From NCBI GenBank assembly GCA_019119745.1, contig DWWI01000083.1, forward strand, positions 1 to 8,955: 8,955 bases of DNA, written 5' to 3'. This DNA is from Candidatus Mediterraneibacter gallistercoris (lineage in GTDB: Bacteria; Bacillota_A; Clostridia; Lachnospirales; Lachnospiraceae). Below, piece by piece: positions 1 through 6,094 of the stretch (the first letter of the stretch is position 1; each line of letters begins with the position of its first letter). The position numbers and the translations under genes were made by a program. Below the pieces are notes generated by a model, which did no database searches, was not told where the DNA came from, and was given only the letters and a program-made list of their open reading frames with translations.

Positions 1-17
1 AAAAGGAGGAAACAAAA

Positions 18-224
18 ATGGCAAGTCGTTCATCGAACAGAGCAGCAGTGCCTGAGGCAAAGGGCGCTCTGGACAAATTCAAGTACGAGGTAGCTAACGA
101 ACTCGGAGTACCGTTATCTGACGGCTACAACGGAGACCTTACCTCCAAGCAGAACGGATCTGTAGGCGGATATATGGTCAAGAAAATGACCGAACAGCAG
201 GAAAAACAGATGGCAGGTAAATAA
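18..224 (+). CDS. Small acid-soluble spore protein, alpha/beta type
   Basis: A 68-residue protein of the alpha/beta-type SASP family. These proteins coat DNA in the dormant spore, hold it in an A-like form, protect it from UV and heat, and supply amino acids at germination. The family signature is visible as YEVANELGV (residues 23-31) and, further on, NGSVGGYMVKKM (46-57). The first contains the usual site of the germination protease GPR, expected between Glu24 and Val25. The length fits the family's usual 60-75 residues. The start is set by a near-perfect Shine-Dalgarno, AGGAGG at 4-9, with 8 bases to the ATG, as expected for a protein made in large amounts. The gene ends in a strong terminator, so it is probably the last or only gene of its transcript. 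Its promoter, expected to be forespore (sigma-G) type, lies left of the window. Several SASP paralogues usually exist per genome, so no specific symbol is given. Confidence 0.95.
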   Translation: MASRSSNRAAVPEAKGALDKFKYEVANELGVPLSDGYNGDLTSKQNGSVGGYMVKKMTEQQEKQMAGK

Positions 225-292
225 CATCCCTGTCCGGAAAAGCAATGCGGTAAGATTCCTGCTCAGAACAGGATGACGGAGCCGCAGAAGGG

Positions 293-325
293 AAAAGCAC
301 TCGGGATTGACCTGAGTGCTTTTTT
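293..325 (+). terminator. Intrinsic terminator of the SASP gene
   Basis: A 10-bp stem pairs 296-305 with 311-320 (one G-T pair, at 303/313) around the loop ATTGA, followed by a run of Ts through 325. The As at 293-295 can pair with the first Ts and lengthen the stem. It lies 70 bases after the SASP stop codon. The loop and descending arm also carry the -35 box of the next promoter. Confidence 0.9.
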
Positions 326-335
326 CTGCTAAAAT
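307..335 (+). promoter_or_regulatory. Sigma-A-type promoter of the rsmD operon
   Basis: TTGACC (307-312, 5 of 6 matches to TTGACA) is separated by exactly 17 bases from TAAAAT (330-335, 5 of 6 matches to TATAAT). A TG at 327-328, one base before the -10 box, gives an extended -10. Transcription would start near 342, leaving a leader of about 26 bases before the rsmD ATG at 368. The -35 box lies in the loop and stem of the upstream terminator. The call is from motif and spacing only. Confidence 0.75.
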
Positions 336-367
336 TCTGCATAGTTAGATAAGAGAGGTGTCGGCAT

Positions 368-937
368 ATGAGAGTGATTGCCGGAAGTGCGAAAAGACTT
401 CAACTGAAGACTCTGGAAGGAATGGATACCAGACCGACAACGGACCGGATCAAGGAGACTCTATTTAATATGATCGGGCCGTCCATGTATGACTGCATAT
501 TCCTGGATCTTTTCAGCGGAAGCGGAGGGATCGGGATCGAAGCGCTGAGCCGGGGAGCGAGAGAGGCAGTATTTGTTGAGAACAACCCGAAGGCAATGGC
601 GTGTATAAAGGATAATCTGAAGTTTACCCGGCTGGAGGGCAGAGCGCTTACGATGACGAGGGATGTGATGAACGCGCTCTATCAGCTGGAGGGGGAGAAG
701 ACCTTTGATTTTATTTTTATGGATCCGCCCTATGACCGCGGACTGGAGAAGACGGTCCTTGAATATCTGGCCGGCTCGGAGCTGGTGTATGAGGATACGG
801 TCATTATCGTTGAGGCTTCGAAAGAAACAGATTTTTCTTATGCGGAGTCTTTGGGATTTGTGATCACACGGGAAAAGATTTATAAAACAAACAAGCACGT
901 GTTTCTGGAAAGAGCGGGAAAGGAAGAAATATGTTAA
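368..937 (+). CDS. rsmD: 16S rRNA (guanine(966)-N2)-methyltransferase RsmD
   Basis: A 189-residue SAM-dependent methyltransferase, which in this family forms m2G966 in the decoding region of 16S rRNA on the small subunit or its precursor (B. subtilis name ylbH). The RsmD-specific N-terminus reads MRVIAGSAK, then [14 protein letters not shown] (21-34). The SAM-binding glycine loop is [15 protein letters not shown] (45-59), the acidic residue after strand 2 is in VFVENN (68-73), and the catalytic motif IV is DPPY (119-122), typical of methyl transfer to an exocyclic amine. Length is normal for the family (about 180-200). The ATG at 368 follows an AGAGAGGTG Shine-Dalgarno (352-360) at 7 bases. 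It is the first gene after the 307-335 promoter and overlaps coaD by 7 bases, a pairing found across many bacteria. Confidence 0.96.
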   Translation: MRVIAGSAKRLQLKTLEGMDTRPTTDRIKETLFNMIGPSMYDCIFLDLFSGSGGIGIEALSRGAREAVFVENNPKAMACIKDNLKFTRLEGRALTMTRDVMNALYQLEGEKTFDFIFMDPPYDRGLEKTVLEYLAGSELVYEDTVIIVEASKETDFSYAESLGFVITREKIYKTNKHVFLERAGKEEIC

Positions 938-1428
938 GAGCAGTCTATCCGGGCAGTTTTGACCCGGTTACATACGGACATTATGATATCATTTTAAGAT
1001 CCTGTAAGATCGTGGACGAATTAATTGTCGGAGTGTTGAACAATAAAGCGAAAATGCCGTTGTTTTCTGTAGAAGAACGTGTTAAAATGTTAGAGGAAGT
1101 GACCAAAGATCTCAAAAATGTACGGATCGTACCATTTAACGGACTGCTCGTCGACTTTGCGGCGAAGATGGAAGCAGATCTGATCATAAGAGGTCTTCGC
1201 GCGATCACTGATTTTGAATATGAATTGCAGATGTCACAGACCAATCATAAACTGGAACCAAATGTTGAGACAATGTTTTTGACTACCAGTATTGAATATT
1301 CATATTTGAGTTCCACCACAGTGAAGGAGATCGCTGCTTTTGGGGGAGATCTTTCACAGTTTGTGCCGGAAGCAGTCGCTGTGGAACTCAGGAAAAAGAT
1401 GAGTACAAAAGGAGAGTGTAACAAATGA
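931..1428 (+). CDS. coaD: Phosphopantetheine adenylyltransferase CoaD
   Basis: A 165-residue cytoplasmic nucleotidyltransferase that makes dephospho-CoA and pyrophosphate from 4'-phosphopantetheine and ATP, the penultimate step of CoA synthesis. The family's hallmarks are in order: [11 protein letters not shown] (7-17), which carries the TxGH motif with catalytic His17; the substrate-binding stretch [15 protein letters not shown] (88-102 region); and SSTTVKE (127-133), the equivalent of the ISSSxVKE nucleotide-binding motif. Length is standard (about 160). The ATG at 931 lies inside the rsmD end (overlap 931-937) and has AAAGGA (919-924) 6 bases upstream, so the two are probably translationally coupled. 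The stop overlaps the next ATG as ATGA. The last few residues (after about 157) are past the conserved domain and unremarkable. Confidence 0.97.
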   Translation: MLRAVYPGSFDPVTYGHYDIILRSCKIVDELIVGVLNNKAKMPLFSVEERVKMLEEVTKDLKNVRIVPFNGLLVDFAAKMEADLIIRGLRAITDFEYELQMSQTNHKLEPNVETMFLTTSIEYSYLSSTTVKEIAAFGGDLSQFVPEAVAVELRKKMSTKGECNK

Positions 1429-2000
1429 GCAGCCGTATTGAGCAGATTATCGAAGAGATCGAGGAATACATCGACAGGGATTGTAAATACCAGCCGCTGT
1501 CTACGACCAAGATCATCGTTAACAAGGAGCATCTTGATGAACTCCTCAGAGAGCTTCGCATGAAAACACCGGATGAGATCAAGCGTTATCAGAAGATCAT
1601 CGCAAACCGCGATGCCATACTCGCCGACGCAAAGGCAAAGGCTGATGCCATGATCGAAGAAGCTCAGGTCCAGACAACAGAACTTGTCAGTGAGCATGAA
1701 ATCATGCAGCAGGCATATGCGCAGGCTAATGAGATCGTGACGCAGGCAACCGCGCAGGCTCAGGAAATTATTGATAATGCCACGTCTGACGCCAATGCAA
1801 TACGTATCGGCGCTATCCAGTATACAGATGATCTTCTTGCAAATGCAGAGAGTATTATCGGACATACACTTGACAGTTACACGACAAAATATGACGGCCT
1901 GATCAATTCGCTTCAGGAATGTTATGATACCGTCCGTTCTAACCGTGCCGAGCTCGAGATTCCGGAAGAAGACGACACAAACTATGATTCTCAGAATTAG
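1425..2000 (+). CDS. Uncharacterised hendecad coiled-coil protein linked to coaD
   Basis: A 191-residue acidic, soluble protein with no enzyme motif, signal peptide or membrane segment that I can see. Residues 1-55 are a charged helical head ([14 protein letters not shown] near the start, then [20 protein letters not shown]). Residues about 58-145 form a long Ala/Gln-rich helix with an 11-residue period. Units start at 69, 80, 97, 108, 119 and 130, many of the form A-x-A-x-A-x-E/D-hydrophobic-hydrophobic-x-x, with a 6-residue break (HEIMQQ) at 91-96. Such hendecads suggest a right-handed coiled coil, as in peripheral stalk subunits of rotary ATPases; automatic annotation may therefore label it as ATPase subunit-like, which I do not accept as function. 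The tail (175-191) is acidic and probably disordered. The ATG at 1425 overlaps the coaD stop by 4 bases and has GGAGAG (1411-1416) upstream, so co-expression with coaD is well supported. A scaffold or DivIVA-like role is possible but unproven. Confidence 0.85.
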   Translation: MSSRIEQIIEEIEEYIDRDCKYQPLSTTKIIVNKEHLDELLRELRMKTPDEIKRYQKIIANRDAILADAKAKADAMIEEAQVQTTELVSEHEIMQQAYAQANEIVTQATAQAQEIIDNATSDANAIRIGAIQYTDDLLANAESIIGHTLDSYTTKYDGLINSLQECYDTVRSNRAELEIPEEDDTNYDSQN

Positions 2001-2031
2001 CGGATGTGGATACAGCCGGAAATAAATCCTT

Positions 2032-2964
2032 TTAAAATACATGCATATATAAGACACCTAACAGACTGGCTGCCGCTGCGGCAGTCAGTTTTTGTATGAT
2101 ATAAGGCAGAAACGGCAGATCCGTGCCTTTCAGCATACACCGGGTCTGTGCTGCCGAACAAAAACCGCCGAACGATGTAAGTCCCAGAATCAGCGGATAA
2201 CTCACGGTCAGATCCGGAACCGCTCTGCAGATCATCAGAATTCCGTTTGTCATCTCAAGAGTCGGCAGCAAAGCGGCAAGCGCCGGATGGTCCGATGTGA
2301 TCTCGCCGGGAATGGCAAGCAGAATCGAGAAAAATATAATATAAAGTCCTACCTTTACGATTGATTCAAAACTGTCTGCCAGAGATGAATCAAGAAGTTC
2401 AAAATCAAGCGGTTTTGCAGAGCCTTTTTCGTCTGCAGACATATCCGGAAACTGTTTTCGTCCTTTCAGATAAAATCTCCGAAAGAAGATGCTGAGGACT
2501 GCGGGCACCAGAATCAGAATCAACATTGTAGGGAGCAGGAGCTCTTCCCGGTCAAAGGTTTTCCATACGATAAAATTCATAATAAATATCGGGCTTGTAT
2601 TATTGCAGAAGGAGAGTAGGTAAGCACCTTCATCATATGAGATCTTTCCGGACCGCACAAGATCAGCCGATATCTTCGCCCCCATCGGATATCCGCACAG
2701 AAAACCGGCGATCACTGCGAAAGAGCCGTTTGGCGATGTGGCAAATAAAGCTGAAAACAGCCTGCCGGATATCCGTGAGATGACAGCAAGTCCTCCGCCG
2801 GAAAGCATCAGTCCGGAGACGAGCATAAACGGAAACAGTGTCGGAAATACAATCTGGAACCATAACAGCAGCCCGTTTTCCGCACCGTCGAAAACTGCTT
2901 TCGGTGAAAAAAGCATTGCAAGAAACAGGACGAGAACAGGCATCCCCGATAAATATTGTCTCAT
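2032..2964 (-). CDS. ylbJ: Sporulation integral membrane protein YlbJ (SpoVV-type)
   Basis: A 310-residue polytopic membrane protein. Hydrophobic segments lie near residues 5-20, 31-53, 82-95, 143-162, 204-220, 255-275 and 288-308. Family motifs seen are the N-terminal block FSPKAVFDGAENGLLLWF (19-36) with FPTLFPF (40-46), GYPMGAK (91-97), FCNNTSP (119-125), EMTNG (237-241) and FGGFCSAAQ (265-273), i.e. two similar nucleoside-recognition/gate halves. In B. subtilis YlbJ (renamed SpoVV) is made under sigma-E and is implicated in moving dipicolinic acid across the outer forespore membrane; this role is assigned by family. It appears shorter than the B. subtilis protein (about 400 as I recall), mainly through a reduced central loop (165-200), but both ends look intact. 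An in-frame stop lies upstream with no other start codon in between, so the ATG at 2964 is the first possible; its Shine-Dalgarno (AGAGAG) is weak. It converges on the coaD operon and diverges from the M23 gene. Confidence 0.88.
   Translation of the reverse strand: MRQYLSGMPVLVLFLAMLFSPKAVFDGAENGLLLWFQIVFPTLFPFMLVSGLMLSGGGLAVISRISGRLFSALFATSPNGSFAVIAGFLCGYPMGAKISADLVRSGKISYDEGAYLLSFCNNTSPIFIMNFIVWKTFDREELLLPTMLILILVPAVLSIFFRRFYLKGRKQFPDMSADEKGSAKPLDFELLDSSLADSFESIVKVGLYIIFFSILLAIPGEITSDHPALAALLPTLEMTNGILMICRAVPDLTVSYPLILGLTSFGGFCSAAQTRCMLKGTDLPFLPYIIQKLTAAAAASLLGVLYMHVF
2065..2093 (+). terminator. Terminator of the rsmD operon, inside the ylbJ 3' end
   Basis: A 10-bp stem pairs 2065-2074 with 2080-2089 (one G-T pair) around the 5-base loop GCTGC, followed by TTTTTG (Ts 2089-2093). 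It is oriented for rightward transcription, 65 bases after the stop of the coiled-coil gene. On the minus strand the hairpin is not followed by a T-run, so it should not stop ylbJ transcription. It lies wholly within ylbJ coding sequence, over the stretch that encodes the alanine run LTAAAAAS. Confidence 0.82.
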
Positions 2965-3001
2965 AGACTCTCTATGTCCCTGGGATCAAATAGTTATTTT
3001 A

Positions 3002-3030
3002 GATATATGACGATAGTATGTTCTTTATGA
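3002..3030 (-). promoter_or_regulatory. Candidate sigma-E-like promoter of ylbJ
   Basis: Read on the minus strand, TCATAAA (3030-3024) is followed after 14 bases by CATATATC (3009-3002). This resembles the mother-cell sigma-E consensus (T/G-A/C-ATA-A/T-A/T, 14 bases, CATACANT): the -35 box fits fully and the -10 box matches at 6 of 8 positions. A start near 2995 would give a leader of about 30 bases to the ylbJ ATG. Sigma-E control agrees with what is known for B. subtilis ylbJ. AT-rich sequence makes chance matches possible. Confidence 0.45.
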
Positions 3031-3052
3031 ATTGCTCATATAGTAAAAGAAA

Positions 3053-3059
3053 AAAGGAG
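3053..3059 (+). promoter_or_regulatory. Ribosome binding site that sets the M23 peptidase start
   Basis: AAAGGAG lies 6 bases before the TTG at 3066. The upstream in-frame ATGs at 3018 and 3027 have no Shine-Dalgarno and would place charged, non-conserved residues ahead of the membrane anchor. The TTG is therefore preferred as the start. Confidence 0.75.
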
Positions 3060-3065
3060 TTATTC

Positions 3066-3893
3066 TTGAAACGGATCCTGAAAATCAGTTTTCTCCTTTT
3101 TCTTCTCATTTTTTCATGTTCGCTCTGGATACCGAAGCTTCGCTATCTGAGTGAAATAAGCAGACTTGACGCAGACACGGTGGAAAGTCCCCGGTTCAGA
3201 CAGCAGCCTGTAAACGCACAGACAGCCCGTATTATCAGCGATATGAAAAATCCAGGCGAGTATCTCGCAGTATACTGGCTGGAAAGCGGATTCGGGGAGC
3301 AGAATATCCTTCTTACCCCGGAAGATGCCCTGACTCTACGAAAACGCTGGGAAAGAGCAGACGGCTGGAGCAGTTATCTGAGTGCCTCTCAGGCAGTGTG
3401 GGACGATCTGGTCTACTTTCCCGTCGCATTATCGCAGAGCAGCAATATAGATGTATCCTTCGAAGATTCCTGGATGTTTGACAGAACATATAAAGGGGAA
3501 CGAGGGCATGAAGGGACAGATATCATGCCAGATAAAAATGAACGGGGTGTGCTTCCTGTGGTAAGCATGACAGATGGTGTAGTACAGAACAAAGGATGGC
3601 TTGAACTGGGCGGATACCGGATCGGCATACAAGCTCCCCACGGTGCGTATTTCTACTATGCCCATCTGGATTCCTACGCGGATATAGAAGAAGGGGACGA
3701 AGTAAAAGCCGGCGATCTTCTGGGATTTATGGGGGATACCGGATACGGGACAGCGGAGGGAACCAAAGGAAAATTCCCCGTGCATCTTCACCTTGGCATT
3801 TACATATACAACAGAGAGCATGAGATCAGCGTGAATCCCTATCCCGCGCTGAAATATGTTGAAGCGAAAAAGATCGACTATACAGACAGATAA
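3066..3893 (+). CDS. Membrane-anchored M23 (LytM-type) metallopeptidase
   Basis: A 275-residue protein when started at the TTG; an ATG at 3018 would give 291 residues but lacks a ribosome site. The N-terminus KRILKISFLLFLLIFSCSLWIP is a basic-then-hydrophobic signal anchor, so the rest should face outside. Cys18 in IFSC could be a lipid-attachment site, but the phenylalanine fits the lipobox poorly. Residues about 25-115 are an unassigned charged region. The C-terminal M23 domain (about 120-265) keeps the zinc ligands His148 and Asp152 (GHEGTD), the second histidine of HLH (240-242), and His200 (YYAHLDS), so it should be an active peptidoglycan endopeptidase. Lachnospiraceae carry many M23 proteins. 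Divergence from the sporulation gene ylbJ raises a spore-wall role (compare SpoIIQ and LytH, the same family), but only by context. It lies 30 bases before rsmF with no terminator between. Confidence 0.85.
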   Translation: MKRILKISFLLFLLIFSCSLWIPKLRYLSEISRLDADTVESPRFRQQPVNAQTARIISDMKNPGEYLAVYWLESGFGEQNILLTPEDALTLRKRWERADGWSSYLSASQAVWDDLVYFPVALSQSSNIDVSFEDSWMFDRTYKGERGHEGTDIMPDKNERGVLPVVSMTDGVVQNKGWLELGGYRIGIQAPHGAYFYYAHLDSYADIEEGDEVKAGDLLGFMGDTGYGTAEGTKGKFPVHLHLGIYIYNREHEISVNPYPALKYVEAKKIDYTDR

Positions 3894-3923
3894 TGATATA
3901 CTATCGACAATGGAGGAAAAGAG

Positions 3924-5372
3924 ATGAATCTGCCATCAGCATTTGAAGAAAAGATGAAACGCCTGCTCGGAACAGAATATGAAGATTATCTTAACTGTTT
4001 TGATGAGCCGCGGTATTACGGACTCCGTGTCAATACTGCAAAAATCTCGGTCGAAGATTTCCTGAAGATCTCCCCGTGGCCGTTGAAGAAAGTCCCCTGG
4101 ATACACAACGGCTTCTACTATGACGGTGAAAAATGCCAGCCTGCAAAACATCCATACTATTTTGCAGGGCTTTACTATCTGCAGGAACCGAGCGCTATGA
4201 CACCAGCGGATCGTCTTCCCATAGAGCCGGGAGACAGAGTGCTTGACGTCTGCGCCGCGCCGGGCGGGAAGGCAACCGAACTGGGCGCCAGATTAAACGG
4301 GACAGGAGTTCTCGCCGCCAATGACCTGAGCAATTCCCGCGCAAAGGGCCTTTTAAAGAATATCGAACTTATGGGAATCGGAAATGTTCTTGTCTTAAGC
4401 GAAGAACCTGGAAGGCTGATTCCGTATTTCACCGAATATTTTGACAAAATCCTGATAGATGCCCCCTGCTCCGGCGAGGGAATGTTCCGGAAAGACCGTA
4501 AAATGATCCGTGCGTGGGAAGAACACGGCCCGGACTATTTTTCGAAGATCCAGAAAAGTATCATAACCCAGGCGGCACAGATGCTCAAACCCGGCGGCAT
4601 GATCTTATACTCAACCTGTACATTCTCCCCTGAAGAAAACGAACAGACTATCGAATATCTTCTGGAGCAGTGCCCTGACTTTGATGTATGTGAGATGAAC
4701 GGCTATGAAGGTTTTGTCTGCGGAATGCCTGAAATGACAGTTTCAAAAGACAGCCGTCTCAGCCGTACTGTACGTATCTTTCCTCATCATATGAAAGGCG
4801 AGGGTCATTTTCTCGCACTGCTTAAAAAAAATGAACCTGACTGTCCGGACAAAGAGATAATATCCGCCACTGTTAACCTCAGTTCAAAGCGTAGCAGAAA
4901 GACCGGTGCAGGCGGAAGTGTAAGAACCGGTGCAGGACGGAAAAAAATGCCTGAAGAGCTTGCAGATTTTCTCACTGATGTCCGAAGAGAATTTGATCCT
5001 GACAGACTGGATATCAGGGCAGATAAGGTATACTATATGCCGGGTGATCTTCCTGCCTTGAACGGCATCCGTTTTCTGCGCACAGGCCTTTTTCTCGGCG
5101 AGCTGAAGAAAAAAAGGTTTGAACCCAGTCAGGCATTTGCCATGAATCTGAAGAAAGAGGAGTACCCGCGTACCATCGATCTTCCTGTGTCCGATGAACG
5201 GGTCATCAAATATCTGAAGGGAGAAACTCTGGACGTGGAGGATCTTGTTTCTGCTAAAGACAAAGGATGGTATCTCGTCTGTGTGGACGGTTATCCGCTG
5301 GGATTCGGCAAGCTTGCTGGTCAGGTCCTCAAGAACAAATATCTCCCGGGATGGCGGTGGCAGTCAGTATGA
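3924..5372 (+). CDS. rsmF: RsmF-type 16S rRNA (cytosine-C5)-methyltransferase
   Basis: A 482-residue member of the NOL1/NOP2/Sun family with the RsmF (YebU) layout: an N-terminal RNA-binding part (1-85), a Rossmann methyltransferase core (about 86-300) and a C-terminal PUA-like part (about 340-482). Core motifs are LQEPSAM (86-92), the SAM loop VCAAPGGK (109-116), motif IV DAPCSGEGMF (179-188) with Cys182, and motif VI STCTFSPEENE (230-240) with Cys232. In the family the motif VI cysteine attacks C6 of the target cytosine and the motif IV cysteine helps product release; both are present. E. coli RsmF makes m5C1407 in 16S rRNA; Gram-positive relatives can modify additional or neighbouring sites, so the exact target is uncertain. 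A GGAGG at 3912-3916 is 7 bases from the ATG. The linker near 325-342 holds a small in-frame duplication. The stop overlaps the rsuA start. Confidence 0.9.
   Translation: MNLPSAFEEKMKRLLGTEYEDYLNCFDEPRYYGLRVNTAKISVEDFLKISPWPLKKVPWIHNGFYYDGEKCQPAKHPYYFAGLYYLQEPSAMTPADRLPIEPGDRVLDVCAAPGGKATELGARLNGTGVLAANDLSNSRAKGLLKNIELMGIGNVLVLSEEPGRLIPYFTEYFDKILIDAPCSGEGMFRKDRKMIRAWEEHGPDYFSKIQKSIITQAAQMLKPGGMILYSTCTFSPEENEQTIEYLLEQCPDFDVCEMNGYEGFVCGMPEMTVSKDSRLSRTVRIFPHHMKGEGHFLALLKKNEPDCPDKEIISATVNLSSKRSRKTGAGGSVRTGAGRKKMPEELADFLTDVRREFDPDRLDIRADKVYYMPGDLPALNGIRFLRTGLFLGELKKKRFEPSQAFAMNLKKEEYPRTIDLPVSDERVIKYLKGETLDVEDLVSAKDKGWYLVCVDGYPLGFGKLAGQVLKNKYLPGWRWQSV
4899..4946 (+). repeat. Imperfect 24-bp tandem duplication in the rsmF linker
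   Basis: The 11-base word ACCGGTGCAGG occurs at 4902-4912 and again at 4926-4936, exactly 24 bases apart. The two 24-bp units (4899-4922 and 4923-4946) encode the related octapeptides KTGAGGSV and RTGAGRKK. The duplication is in frame and makes the linker between the catalytic core and the C-terminal domain longer, more basic and more glycine-rich. Confidence 0.7.
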
Positions 5373-6094
5373 AAATCAGACTTGACAAATATCTCGCAGA
5401 CATGGGCCTTGGTACACGAAGTCAGATAAAGAAGGATATCCGTGGCGGTCAGGTTACTGTAAACGGTTTAATAACATGCCGGCCGGAATTAAAGATAGAT
5501 ACAGAGCTGGATAAGGTCATATTTCAAGGCGTTCCTGTCACATATGAGGAATATGAATACTATATGCTGAATAAACCCGCCGGGGTAATATCCGCCGCAA
5601 ATGACAGCCGGGAAACTACCGTGGTAGATCTGATCAGGGACAGAAAAAGAGATGATCTCTTTCCGGTCGGACGGCTTGATAAGGACACAGAAGGGCTTCT
5701 TATAATCACCAACAACGGAGAACTTGCCCACCGCCTGCTCTCACCGAAAAAGCATGTGGACAAAATCTACTTTGCAAAGGTAAACGGGCGTGTAACACAA
5801 GGCGATGTAGACACTTTTTCCCGCGGAGTAGATATCGGAGACGAGAAACCGACTCTGCCGTCAGAACTCTTTATCTGCTCATCAGATGAAATTTCCGAGA
5901 TCCGACTGACAATCCGGGAGGGGAGGTTTCATCAGGTCAAACGCATGTTCCAGGCTGTCGGTAAAGAAGTTGTTTACCTGAAACGTCTCCAGATGGGCCC
6001 CATCAGCCTGGATGACAGCCTGAAACCCGGAGAATATCGCAGACTGACAGAAGAAGAGGTAGAGAAATTATGCTCACAGGAAAGAAAGCTGTAA
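5369..6094 (+). CDS. rsuA: RsuA-type 16S rRNA pseudouridine synthase
   Basis: A 241-residue RsuA/RluB/E/F-family enzyme, which converts a uridine in rRNA to pseudouridine; for RsuA the site is U516 of 16S rRNA. Residues 1-50 form an S4 RNA-binding domain (MKIRLDKYLADMGLGTRSQ onwards). The catalytic domain has LNKPAGVIS (67-75), the active-site motif GRLDKDTEGL (101-110) with Asp104, and the C-terminal REGRFHQVKRMF (183-194). The segment GVDIGDEKPTLPSEL and the compact length resemble RsuA more than RluB, which usually has a longer basic tail; specificity is by resemblance only. The frame is open further upstream (to 5267), but family proteins begin at M-x-I/R-LDKYL, so the ATG at 5369, overlapping the rsmF stop as ATGA, is chosen. 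Its own Shine-Dalgarno is poor, which fits translational coupling to rsmF. It overlaps the HAD gene by 25 bases. Confidence 0.9.
   Translation: MKIRLDKYLADMGLGTRSQIKKDIRGGQVTVNGLITCRPELKIDTELDKVIFQGVPVTYEEYEYYMLNKPAGVISAANDSRETTVVDLIRDRKRDDLFPVGRLDKDTEGLLIITNNGELAHRLLSPKKHVDKIYFAKVNGRVTQGDVDTFSRGVDIGDEKPTLPSELFICSSDEISEIRLTIREGRFHQVKRMFQAVGKEVVYLKRLQMGPISLDDSLKPGEYRRLTEEEVEKLCSQERKL

Noticed and set aside
257..273. A 5-bp hairpin (TCCTG...CAGGA) after the SASP stop
   Set aside because: It is short and not followed by a T-run; the stronger hairpin at 293-325 explains termination.
461..898. A 145-codon minus-strand frame inside rsmD
   Set aside because: The plus-strand gene has every RsmD motif; the antisense frame has no motif and an implausible composition.
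1425..2000. Annotation of the coiled-coil protein as an ATPase subunit
   Set aside because: The similarity is in coiled-coil periodicity and Ala/Glu-rich composition; there is no nucleotide-binding motif and no other ATPase gene nearby.
1245..2057. A 270-codon open frame on the minus strand opposite the coiled-coil gene
   Set aside because: It is rich in Cys, Ile, Leu and Phe, as expected from the antisense of a charged Ala/Gln-rich helix. It has no recognisable domain and covers a well-supported plus-strand gene with a good ribosome site.
2738..3010. A 90-codon plus-strand frame opposite the ylbJ 5' region
   Set aside because: It is a shadow of ylbJ without family resemblance; the minus-strand frame encodes a coherent membrane protein.
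5267..5368. An N-terminal extension of the rsuA frame into rsmF
   Set aside because: The 34 extra residues do not resemble the family, which begins at the S4 domain, and they would require a long overlap with rsmF.
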